This document shows, piece after piece, positions 28,262 to 40,769 of a stretch of DNA of 64,000 nucleotides; positions within the stretch are counted from its first letter, which is position 1, and the number at the start of each line of letters is the position of its first letter. Under the pieces are notes generated by a model that worked only from the letters and a program-made list of their open reading frames with translations, did no database searches and was not told the DNA's origin. A program made the position numbers and the translations under genes. This DNA comes from Puffinus mauretanicus (Eukaryota > Chordata > Aves > Procellariiformes > Procellariidae): contig JAJKFH010000374.1 in NCBI GenBank assembly GCA_023333565.1, forward strand, positions 2,852,001 through 2,916,000, given 5' to 3'.

Positions 28262-31200
28262 CTGTGAGCAGAGCAAACACAGAAGCTGAAATGAGTACCA
28301 AAAGCAACAAACAGCAGAACCAGAGCACTTGAAAAAGTTTGTCCTGGTGACACCGGAATTGGGATCACATCTGTATCACAGACTGTAGGCAAGAGAAAAC
28401 ATTACCAGCCCCAGCCTTGCACTGCGCCGTGCGGGCTATCTCGCTTTTTTGAGTGGGAGGGAAAGAAACAAGAAGGCAATAACATTATCTGATTTATTCC
28501 TCTTGGAGCTAATCCGTTAGGAGAGAACAAAATTCCCTTACTCCTATAATTATGTGGAACAGCTGAGGACAGAGAAAGCTGTGGTGTTAGTCTCACAAGT
28601 TCTTAGCCTGTCGTTATGCTTGTGAAGAAACTTATGGTCTCTGGAAATGGAGTAATACATCAGGACACTAACAGGGCACTAAATCACTATACTTGAACGA
28701 AATTGCCTATTCTTACAGATCCCATTATTTCAAAGTCACATTTTCCTGCTGCTGTTCCAGCCTCCGTACAATATAGAGAGCACCTTCTCCTAAGTGATTT
28801 AAAAAAAAAAAGTCAGAGAAAAGAGAAAATAGTATTATGCACTGTAAATCCACCATCCAGCATAAGTTGAAATTTAAATTTAAAGTATTTAAATATCTTT
28901 ATATTCTCCTATTGGAAGACTCCTATATGGCATGGAGGTTATTTGCAGAGAAGGGAGCATGCTTCTACAGATTTCATTGCCATCCATCTAAAATGTCTAT
29001 TTTTATGGCATTTCCTAAAAATCTGGCACTTTTTCAATCAATAATTTCCAGTAACCATATAGTATCAAATAACTCCCATTCTCAGTGACCACATTCCTGG
29101 ATTACCCTTCCCAATTTTTCAATAGCTCTGAAGGTTTAGAAGTTGTACATGATAGTATAAATATGGGTTACTGAAAACCTTATCCATTTATTCCTGTCCT
29201 CAGCCCTTAAGTAACTTATATTTAAGTTATAGAGAAGTTTTTGTCTCGCTGCGTACAAAGGGAACAACGACTTTTGTTCAGCCCCATTCCAGACAGTGGT
29301 CTGTACACAGAGAAATCAAAACTGATGTGCAGTTTGCTGGCAGCCCACTTTCCCCACAAACAGAAAAATGATGGGGTAAATTGAATCACATGGGTTACAC
29401 TTAACCACTAGGAGGGGAATTTCGCTCAAGGGCTTGAACGTTTTTTAAAAGTAAAATGAAATAAGGTTCCACCTAAAGTAATTTCCAAAAAAAGAAAAAA
29501 AAATTATCTAATTTTAATTGTTGTTGCCCCATCTGAAGTAATTTCACAATTTGACAAAACTCAGTGAAAAGTTTTGGCTGACTCAAATCTCCACTTTCAA
29601 GCATAAAAAGCTTCAGCTGAAAAATAAACACCATTTATTTTTTCAGCTCAAATTTTGCAGCCCATAGAGGGACAATGTAGATATCCAGACCCTGGACTCT
29701 TCTCCTGCGTCACTTCGAATGCTTTTCCATCACCGCTAAACCGAAGATTTCTAATGAAGCAAGAACTAGCACTTGGCACTAGACCATCACCAAGCTATGC
29801 CAAGCCATTGCTGCCAAAGCATTGAGCCTTGATACCCTCTGTGAAACAGGGGAACGAAGCCCTGCCTTTCAAAAAATAAGGAGCAGAACAGACAGGATAA
29901 AACAGCACTGTCCTGACCACGGAGGTCTTGCAGCGTTTCGCAATGCTGACAGTGAAAGCAGCAGCACTTGGCTAGAGAATTACAGCGAGGACCAAGGCGA
30001 GCCATTGATTTCAGACAGGTGCTGGTACAGCCTGGCATCAACTCCAAGAGCAGAAGGCTCGAAAATGAAATTTGCATTTTTAATAGCAATGGTTCTTTGG
30101 GTGATGGGGAGGCCAGGGTCAAGGTTAATATGGGCTTAATGGCTCTGGGAAGAAGTTTAATTTACTTGGGACAGTTTAGCTCCAGCATCCAATTTAAAAA
30201 AAAAAAGCAAAGCCCCATGCCATCTCTTCTTCAGTAGCTGTTTGATAGCGATAAAGATTCAGAGCTTTCAATCTCTGCCGCTGTTAGCCATGTTCATCTT
30301 AATTTCTCTCTCTGGAAGCGTTTTCCTAATACCCTGCCTTACCCTCTTCTCTGTCAGCCCATGCCTTGCAGACCTGCAGAGTCAGAAAACAGGGATGGTT
30401 TGGGAGTATAAAGCAAGGTGGCATTTCCTGGGGGAGCAGCAGGACAGTGCCGATTCAGCTATTCCCTGCCCACACCACTCAACCCAGCAGCTACAACCTC
30501 CCTTTATTTCTTTCCCAAATGCAGCAGCGCTTTGGAAGAGGAACCCCAAAACAGCAGCTCAGGATACCCTGCATGAGATTCTTTTTCAGCACCTGCAAAA
30601 TACCCTGGGACATCCAGGGCTGGAGCCTCTCAATGCCACTGGAGCATCAGTGTGCCTGCGGTCACGCAGGACGCTGCGGATGGTGAGGACCACCCCAGCG
30701 TGCAGCCGCCTTCCACGTGAGAGCATTGCTGCCAGCTCCGACCCCAGGTCAAGGCAGCAACGTTCTGCTGCAGACGGGATTCCTGCATTCCCAAGAAACC
30801 ATGCAAGATGGTTCAAAGCCAACTCCATGATCTGCTGGCAAAGTAAAGCAGTCGACCATCTGCTTCACATAAACCCACCGCTCTGGACCAGCCAGCCACC
30901 AGCGCCCTTCTGCTCTTCATTTCCCCATCGCAACCCCAATCAATACTGATACGAAACCCCAGTTCGTTAACGCTATCCTCCCTACCCCAAAAGCTGTTGG
31001 CAAATATGCCTTGGCTTCCATTTCAGCAAGTAACCAGGTTGCCCGTGCGTTAACAATGGCTTCCACCACCAGCCAAGTGGCCAAGAGCAGCGACCCGAGG
31101 TACAGCCGCTGCCGGCAATTAGCAACGCACCCCCCCGCAGAGTCCCGCGCTGCTTCGTTGACAGCCGTATCAGCCAGCAAATAATTAGCACCACAGCTCC

Positions 31201-31444
31201 CCTTCCTCTATTGCTTCTCCCTTCCAAACTCAGTTGATTATGCAAAAAATGTTTGGGTTTTTTGCTCATTATCTGGCTAAAATGTTTGAACAGGAAAGGA
31301 AGCTGCCACACGCCGCCTGCCGAAGTGTGAATTGGCATTTGCTTGCATTAGCATCCCTGCCGCGTGGCTCTTTGTTCATTTTCAGCTGATTTCCTGCTCT
31401 GCCACTCAAGCTGGTATTAATGGAGTCATTTTTTTCTGAGCTGC

Positions 31445-31473
31445 TTTTTTTTTTTTTTTTTTGCGGGGGGGGG
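31445..31473. repeat. T18 run followed by a G9 run
   Basis: Eighteen T residues (31,445-31,462), then GC, then nine G residues (31,465-31,473). This is low-complexity sequence prone to polymerase slippage. A second T run of 17 lies at 31,658-31,674. Confidence 0.95.
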
Positions 31474-34400
31474 CCATAGTTTGTTTTTTAAAAAAAAGAA
31501 ATTCCTTCTCTTTGTGCTCTTAGTCATTTCCCCTGCCTAGCACAGCACCAATTCAGAGGCGAGGCTGGTAACCAGCCTGATTGCTCAGTCGGCCCAAACC
31601 GCAGTACCAACCCCAGCACTGAAAATTCATGAATCTCTCTAAAATTGGGAAAATAACTTTTTTTTTTTTTTTTTAAGCCTGCGCGGGTTCTTTTTGCAAG
31701 CAATCAGTGCTGGAGCCATTAGAGGTGTATTTTTCAAGCTTTATCTCTCACACCAAGCGGGCCAAAAATTTTCCAAAGAAAAAAATTGTGTAACTGATGA
31801 TTTTCAAGCGGTGGTGTTAACACTGGCGCTACATCTTTCAGAAAAGCTCACCAAGTACACAAGATGCTCAATAAAACTGAGCGTACAACATTTTCCATAT
31901 ATTGATCCCCGGAAAATCTGTGACAGCATAGAAAAGTTCTTTGACAATAGTTTTGCCATTTCAATGTCTTACTAATGCCAGGGAGAGAAGAGCTCCCTAC
32001 CCCTACACACGTGGCCATGGACTCTCCTCCCCTGCAGCAACAGTGTCTTACAGTAGTATATACACCTCATACAGTGCCAAAAAAGAAGAGATAATCCCAT
32101 CTCATTCCCTCAAAAACAAACTTGACAGATGAAGGAGTAGGAAAAACATCTCCTTGCTTAGCTGAAGTACCAGGGGCAGGAAAAAGGGAAGGTCAGGGCA
32201 AACTCCAATATCCCACCCTGCTGCCAGACAGTTAATGGCAGCTCTCAGCAGGGCCCACAGTCAATGGCACTTCAGTGGCTCTAGTGCAACGTGTCACCTC
32301 CAGACAGGGCACTGTAATATTTTATGCTGTCCCTGTTCAATTGAGATTGTGCCAGTAGCATCCAGGTTTCCAGGCAAGACAAGCCAGGAGCTAAAGACCC
32401 CCATCGGAGGTACCGTCCCCTTGACAGGCAGCACGGAAAGTGGCACAGGTTTTCCCAGGGAGTACGAGGTGGGGGTATTTTCTAGCAACTTTCACCCAAA
32501 TAAAAGAAAATTGGCAGATTGAGTCTTCCCCTGCCTCCCCCCCAGGGGAAACCCCAGCCGGGATTCAGGGCAGCGCAGCGAGGAGCAGCTACTGCCCTGC
32601 AAAACCACTCAGCCACGCAGCAAGAGCCCGGCACGGGAATGCCGCAACTGCAAGAGATCAGACCGAGCCTGCCTCCCGAGCGGAGCAGGCGGCTCAGCCT
32701 CGGTAGGAAACCATCTCTTCCAGAAGAGCCCTGTTGTGCACAAGACAAAGCAGGGAGTCGGGGGAGTGAGGGGAGAAGAAAGGTGAGAGGACATTTGAAC
32801 TGTTTCATTGCCTCCTCTTGCTTTACTCAGGGTTGGTTTTTTTTTTTTTTCCATTCCCTGGCTTAGCATCTCACCACTGAATGTATTGCCTGGGAAACCC
32901 GGCTCCCCAGCTGTGAGGTGCAGCCATCCTCCCCTCCCTCCCCGGATCATACTGGGAGGTACTGGAGGGGCGCCGGTGGCAGCAAGGAGAGCGAAAACTG
33001 GCCAGAGATTAGTCTCTCGGTGATTAATCAGCATGGGGTTGTATAGCCGGAGCTCTGCTGCTTGCTTCATACGTGCCATTCGGCACCTCAGCTCCAGCGA
33101 TGGCCACAGGGCCATAAAAATGTCCTGTCACCTGCTCTGCCACCAGCACAACCACTTCTCCCTGCTTTTTCACCATTTAATGTTTTGGGGATTATCTACT
33201 TCCACCCCCTACCTTCAGGGGAGAAGATAAGAAAGGAGTGGGGAATAACAGTTGTTAATAATTGCAATCCAAACAGATAGGGAATAAACCCAGTTAACTG
33301 GGAGCATGGGGAGAAGTGGATCTGTGCAATGTCCCCCACGGTCTGTCCTTCTGACAGCCACCGACAGAGTCTGTGGTTTTGGGTTGGATCTTGTTGGTTT
33401 TTTGGTTTAAGAATGAGGGTGCTGATAGAAAAGACAAGTTGCGCCATGAGCAACAGAACTTGGTCTCCCGATTTCCCATGGTTGTGTCTGACGTGGATTC
33501 TCTTAGGTCTAATAGTAAGGTTGAATTTACCTCCCCACTCTTGCTTTCTGGCTGAGGGTACGAACAGGAGTCTCTCCTCTAACCAAGATGCTTGTTTGCC
33601 CATTAATTGTTTAGCAGCCAGCTGGTTGATTTGCAGGGGTCAGCTGCATACACTTAAACCAATCCTAACTCCTAGGAAATCCACGACTTCCCTAAATCAG
33701 GGATCCCTGGGCTTCCAGAACGGTTTGACCCATTTGTTGCCCAAGTCAGTAAACCCACACCAAGGTTGACTTGATGCCTTTCTGAGACGCCCCGTCAACC
33801 CCCAGCTTTCATGGAGCCAGTGGAGATGTCCTGGGCCAAATCCTCTCTCTGTGGCAACCAGCAGCAAAACCGATCTCAATAACACCGTGACTTTTCTTGG
33901 TTAAATTCCCAATGGGATGTGAGCACAGGCACCAGGATCTCCTGGCATCAGTTAGGTCTCAAGCCAACCTCTGTTAAAATGGGAAAGAAAAAAAAAAAAG
34001 CTTCCTCAGAAAGAACACTGATTTAGGAGTTCATTATCCCTGCCTGTGGGGGGGACAAGGAAGGTTTTTTTCATTTAGAAGAGTTATCGGTCTACGTTAT
34101 TAACAGAGATCACCTCTTAATGAAAATTGGCATTGGCTAAATAAGATTCTGTGACAATTAGGCTTGCTGTCTGCAAGTTGTTCAGATTCCTGGATCGCTT
34201 TAAGACAGTTCCTACAGAGAAAGTGCATTAATCTTGTGGGAAGACCAAGAGGTAAAACCACCCATTTGTTTAATGGAAAAAAGACAGTTGGAGACAGTTA
34301 TTTTGCCATAGGGTAATTGCACTCCTTGTTTAGAGAAATGAACACTAAAACAGCGTTAAGAACCAAAAGCTGTTCACGCTAACACAAGCTGGTATTTTTT

Positions 34401-34612
34401 GCTAGAATAAAAGCACGAGGTTGGAAGCAGGGACCCAAATGACTAAAACTAAGTGTGATTTGATCCATTTTGAGGAGAGTTATTCCTGTAAGTCAGGGGA
34501 GGCATTTATCTGTAGTCAGGTAAAGAGCAGTCAGGGGTACGTGGGAGTGGGTCAGGCAGCTGGTGATGACTCCAACTGCAGCCTCCTGGGAGCAAGTCTC
34601 TAAGGCCCGGGA

Positions 34613-34710
34613 TTTTAAAGATATCTGAGCGCCTGAAGATGCAGTCGTGTACTTCAAAACCAGACTATAATTATCTATCTGTATCTTCAGGCACCTAATC
34701 ACCTTTAAAA
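34613..34710. repeat. Imperfect palindrome, MITE-like
   Basis: Two 32-nt arms (34,613-34,644 and 34,679-34,710) are inverted copies matching at about 24 of 32 positions, including 13 of 14 in the inner gcctgaagatgcag arm and 8 of 8 in the outer ttttaaag. The loop is 34 nt. The GATTTT...GCGCCT layout resembles palindromic hAT-type MITEs seen in sauropsid genomes; the family assignment is from memory and tentative. Confidence 0.55.
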
Positions 34711-37700
34711 AGTTACCATATAACTAGAAGGAGGGGAGGGAAAGAGAGATATATCCATACGCACCCATTCTGAATCTCAACTTGGTGTTCAGCTCCCAAA
34801 TTACAGAGCCTCCACTACAGCCTGGCCAGGGGCTGTACCGTCATTACAGGAGAACAGTAACGTAGTCCTTCCCACCTCTCCCCAGGCTGGTACTCCACGT
34901 GGCATCACACCCGGTGGCATTTTATGCACCAGTAACGGGTTTGGGTTTGATTGCAAGGCTCTACACAACCGAACCTCCAGCACGTCCCCCTAAGGGCAGT
35001 TTGGGTTATTTTAGCACTGCCGCAGCAGGTCGAGATGGCTGTGTCGGCTCTGCACGAGAGCAGCACAGCGGTGGCCTCCCATCTTCAAAGCACTTCGCTT
35101 TTAACACAAGAGGCAAGTAGATCTAGAGAGGCTAGGACAGGAAAACAAAAAGCCATTTTGAATACTGTTACAAACAGATTGCATGATTTCCTGAAACTAC
35201 TTAATTACGGAGTCCACCACGGCCCAAGAGCTCCTCCCATGTCTCCGCTTCAGGCAAGAGACTCTGCTTCCGTGAAGGATCCCACCTTCCTCCAGCCTTC
35301 CTCAGCAGGTGGCTTAAATTTTCTTCTGCTCAACTAAATCCAAAGGTCCTTAGGCCCTTGGAAAATTTGTACATGAGTTCATTAAGCCCAATACAGATGT
35401 TCAGTTCTTTCCCCATCTCCAGAAATGCATTGCTCCATCTCTGTATCAGAAAAGTTAAAGAAAATAAATAAAATGGAACCCAAACAAATGGATGAAAAAC
35501 ATCTGCCAGTGATCTCCAGACTGCTTTTCCTAGAATACTGCAAAAGTTGAGCTAGAGTTCATGATCCTGCCCTACATAAAACTAGCCCAAGCATACAGCA
35601 ACAAATACACCAAATCTTTAGGCAAGGTAGCCCGTGCTCCTGTGAAGTGCTTAAAAACAAGAAAAAAAAGTCACTTTTGCTTTAGGATTCTGCAGCACAA
35701 TTTCATTGTCATGACACTGACTGTTTTGCTCGCTGCAATCAAAAAAAACCCCCAACCTTTAAAAGGCCCAGAGTTTCCTGGCTTTTTATTCTCCAGAAGG
35801 TGGGGTGGGGCGTTTGGAAGTTTGCCGGTGAAAAACTCAGTGCCCATCACAGATCTTATCTCCACCTTCACCAGCACATGGCACCCTCAACGTGCCTCTC
35901 CCATGGCAGCCACTCAGACCCAAGCAGGGCTTTGAAATGCTTCTCCCCTCCTTTGCACCAGGAAGATTTTAAAAAAATTTGCCCCTTAACCAGTGAGCTC
36001 AGACTGGAACGGACCAAGTTATTTTGGGAGCAGCCCCTCCCTAATTTCATAAATACACGTACCAACAAATTTGTGGTACAAATGGCAGAGGCTGCCTGTT
36101 GCAAAGAAGAGCCTCGGTTTTTTTCCCTTCACTGGCAACAAACCCCCTCACGGCACATATTCATGAGTTACACAGAAGACATATGAGGGCTTGGGGAAAT
36201 GTCTTCTCTTATCACAAATTTTCTGAGAGCACAGCCAGAGAGGACACCATGCTGTACAAGAACCGTGCTTGCTGGAACAAAGTCTTTGCCCCAGAGACAA
36301 TGACAGAACTTTCTCCCATTTTCCCAGCTACTTCTGGTAGAAAAGAAAAAATCCCAAGAGCATTATCAACCTGCTGCCAGTACCTGTGCCAGCCCCGCTG
36401 CAACGATGCCGCGATCCCTCCCCCGGGCTGGGAAGGTGCTCCACCGACTGCAGCTTCTTGTGCCACCAGAGGTTTTTGTGGCATCTCCTCCACCCATTTG
36501 CGCAGTCGCTGCTCCTGGCATCTGAGCCAGGGAGAACTTGTCCAAACTTTGAGGTTATTTCAAGAGGAAGTTGTACTTCTTAATTTCCTCTCCCCGATAC
36601 ACAGAGCATGAAATTCATCTCCCCACACCCTCCACGTCTCCCCTTCTTTTCTTCTAAAGCCTGTATTCATTTATCTACCAACCCTTGTAAGGCACGTATA
36701 ATTTCATAACCACCTGCTGCTTTATTCACAGGAAACAGATCTATAAAAGATACAATAGCCTATTGTTTAACAGCAAACTCCGTGCTTTGTTCTTCTATTT
36801 TTTTCTTCTTAATAAGAAACCAAAATTACTTTTAAAGGAACAATTTGTTTCAAACAACCATTTTCAACCAAAATGATGTAGATAGTTATTTGCATAGCAG
36901 TAGCCTTTATGAGACCAAGATATGAGCCAGAACACGCCTCTGTTATCAAGCAGGTTGGTTTCCAAGGGATACCAGAGCGTATTTCTTCCCCCCTGCAAGC
37001 CCTCAGCAGATACATAACACTGATGGAAGACGACTCCTGCTTCTCATGGAGAAGTGAAGACAGTTTCAGCATTTAGTAAACGAGTAGAAGACCTAATTTG
37101 TGTGCGTGTGTGTGTGCGTGCACACAAAGCCCATTTAAGATGGCTCTGCAAAGAAGCCAGGCTTTGGAAAGATGTAACTCACATCAACTTTCACAGGATA
37201 TTAAACACCTCCCAAGGACCAATCCAAGTCCCATCTGATAAGAATGAATGCTGGACCCCGCTTGCAATGCCAAGATCTGGTACTCCTCATGCTTTCTTTA
37301 AATACATGACATTCCATAAAAAAAGCATAAAAGGGGAAGAAATGAAAAAGACGTGATTTAAGAATCTGCAGTCAGCCTGCCATTACAGTCATGTCTTTTA
37401 TATACCAGAGACATTGCTTCAATGCATTGTCCGTCACCCGTTATTGCTTTGGAAGCCAGTGCAGAGTAACTTTATTTATCTAATCAGCACATCTGAGGGA
37501 GTGTGTGATAGAGGACCTGGAAGCAGTTCTAAATTTCCACTCAGGCTGTACTGAGAGATGGAGGAAACAATACTTGAAAAAGTGACTAGAATTTTTTATT
37601 AAATCCAGCTCCATTTTTTTGCTCGGTTTTCTGCAAAAATTAACTTCACATGCTGTCTGTACATCCATCCATCTACTGTCCTTTTGCACTTCTAGAACCC

Positions 37701-40700
37701 AGCGGCCAATATCCATCAACCTCAGGGGGCAAGAGAGCAGCCTCCAAGAGGATTATAGTCCTGTAACTTTCATTAAAATTGTGTTTTGAGTAGGAAAGAC
37801 TGAAATTATTGCTCTCAGCAAAGCGAAGAGCTGCTGTGCAAACCAGCTCTAGACCAGCTTCACCACTCATTTTCCTTGTCATGGCAGGGAGGAGAACAAG
37901 GGATATTGGATACAAAACTGTTGAAAATAAGGGTTATTTTGCTCTTCTGCTCACAGAGGAGCTTATGTTGTTCTTCTGAAGTAACCTGCGATTTCTTTTC
38001 TTTCTTTAATTCTAAAAAAAGGATATGCTTTCAAGTGTATTAAGTTAGGCTTATTAAGAGCTTCTTGAAGGATAGCATAGGCTGCGTCTTCAGCACAAAC
38101 AGTTTTTCCCAAACAAAACCCAAACATCTTCACTTTTATCTACCTCTTCCAAAGCATCCTCTAAAAACATCCATACCAAAAAGGTCCCTTTTCACTCAGT
38201 GAGCCCTCTCCAGTGCACTTTTCTTAAGCACTCCCCAGCAAGATCTGAATTCCTAATGTTAAAGAATAAAGAGAGAAAGGGCGAGAGGCTTCCCTTCTCG
38301 CAATCCCTCTAATCCTCCCAGGCATTTCCAGACAGCTTCATCAGTTTATATTTATGAACGACCCTGTAGCAGGGGAAACTACGCAGTTTCTCACCCCCTT
38401 GCAGGTCACATTTGCACACGCAGACACACACACATTATATGCGGTAATTTTATGCATGAGGGACAAGAATAGTACAGAAACTAACTCAATGAGATTATTA
38501 TTTCTCAATGGTTCTAGTGCCTGAAATGATGTTATTAAAGTTACATTTTCCAGTCAATCTGGCAATTTCTCTTATTAAGCAGTGTAGACTGTACTGGGGA
38601 GAGTCCAACAATAAGCTAGGAAGATGAAATATGGCTGATATACTGATTGTGTTATCTGAAGAAACTACCTTTCAAGAGTAAAAATCAAAGAGGAATAAGA
38701 CACATTTTCAGGCTGATCTTTCATGAAAGTTATCCAAGTGAGCAATTCTAATACGGTGAGAAATGACCAATAAAGTCTAATGCCATTCCCAGGGAAGAAT
38801 GCCTCTCTAGATACAACTGGGTTTATTAATCTATGCAGCAGGCAGCAGTAAATCCTAGCTGGCAAGGGAATACAATTCCCCCTATTAACTCCACGCAAGC
38901 TTCCAAACTTTCTCTTGGATATGGAGATGGATAAGCAATGCAGCCTGCTGAATCCAAACCCTGGGGACTTTTCTTCTTTCAAGCAACAAATGCCCTGCTA
39001 AGTGACTGTGCAGTGAAATCAAACAAAAAAAGACAGCTCTATTGTGGCTTTTCAATCAAATGAAATTAAATACTGTCAGTTTATTAGACGTTAGCACTCA
39101 AATCACTGGTGCCACCTAAACCTAGGGGCCACTATTACCTGCTTGTTTAAAGACCCTGCAGTTAATCAAAAAGCGAAAACAAGCTTTGTTTTCATGAAAA
39201 CCACCATGACCGCTTTCACTGCACAGGGTTTGGCACTAAGCTGCCTCTCAACCGGGAAGGTTTGTCAAAAGGTACACCCAAGCAGGCAAAAGCTTTTATT
39301 TTTGACATATCAATAGTTAAAGCCAAAAAAAAATTATCAATGTCCGTATTATAAATATTTTGTGCTGAGTTTTCTTCTGTCTTACCTAACTCTGGGCTTG
39401 GGCTCACAGAGGTCCAGGGAGCAGGTGGGGAGACAGGATTCAGGTGCCATTGGCAGTACCAAGAACTGAGCACCCTCATGCACAGCCTGGGTGGGAATAC
39501 GCAGCACAAATCAGCAACTTGGGGACAACAGAACAGGTAGAAGTCAGGACTTCCACCTTTTGAAATGGAGATCAATTTGCTGCAGTAATAGTGGTAGTAA
39601 ATTCTTTGACCTATTTTGCCTTTTACAAACTCCCTTTTGGTCCCTGTGATCTTTGTTTTAAAAATGGTACCTGTTGTCTTCCATCCTCTAAGGTCTTATA
39701 AAAGAACCATCAAATCAAGAGGTTCTTAACTTCCCAGGTAGGGAGGGAGCTTCAGAAGCACAAGGTAGTGCTGCACTGAAGAGAAGGGGAGAAGGCAATC
39801 TGATCTGGTGCACGAGCATGGCAGCAGAGCACAAAACTCTTCAGTGGGAGGTAGAGAGCCAGAAAGTGGGAAGGAAAGCTGCAGAGATTCATCCCATATG
39901 CGGGAACGCGTGTGTGTCCTCCCTTTCCACCCCATGAGAAGAATTAATCTCCTGAGCACTGTGTTACCAGATGTCTTGTCATGACGGATGGGCATCTTTC
40001 TAAAAATCATTCAGCACCCCTTAGACAGGGGATTCGGGGTGTGATTCAGAGTAATTAGGCTAAGCTCTTTGGCCTGTATTATGCAGGGAGTCAGACTGGA
40101 TTGTGAATGGCTCATTTGGGCTGAAAACAGCCCAGTCTGAAAAAAAAATAAATAGAATAGGTGAACTTGTCATTTGGGCAGAAGCTGGCTGAAAAGAAAA
40201 ATCACAGTTCAGTGAAAAGGTCATTTTTGTCCATTATAAGTCTTCTGTGATTCTGGCCAGCTCAAAGCTTGAGATCCCACCCTCACATGAAGCAGGAGGA
40301 TACATCAGTATTGCTCCAACAGAGCCAAAAAGCAACGAGTGCCCAGGTTCTCTGCCCTAGGTTTTTCTGCTGAAAGATGCTCAATTTCAAACAGAGGAAA
40401 ACCGGAATACCTGCTCCCCGACGTATACACAGACGGGAAGTAAAGAGATAGAGCATGAGTTTTGAAATAAAAGTGGGAGTAACAAAAACTATCATTGGAT
40501 ATCCTTGAGTTTGTGAATTAGTGGGTTGAGACAACAGTTTTTTCTTCTGAGCTTTGCTACAGCTGGATAACTTCTCTCAGTCCAGCAGGGAGACAGCACA
40601 GAGCAAATCTCTTGTAGCAGGCAGTAGATAGGGCAGAGGAAAACCCACTGGATTCAGCGGAGAGGGAAGACGAGGTGGCAACTAGATGCCATGCCAACGT

Positions 40701-40748
40701 TCAGCCTGGGAATCCTTTTTGAAGAGGGACTCCCTACAGTTGTAATAC

Positions 40749-40769
40749 GTTTGTTTGTTTGTTTGTTTT
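40749..40769. repeat. (GTTT)n microsatellite
   Basis: About five tandem GTTT units. This is simple repeat in the first intron. Confidence 0.85.

Noticed and set aside
30242..30949. A 235-codon plus-strand open frame with a hydrophobic start
   Set aside because: The first 45 codons look like a signal sequence, but the rest has no recognisable domain and no promoter or splice context. It is likely chance in a large intron.
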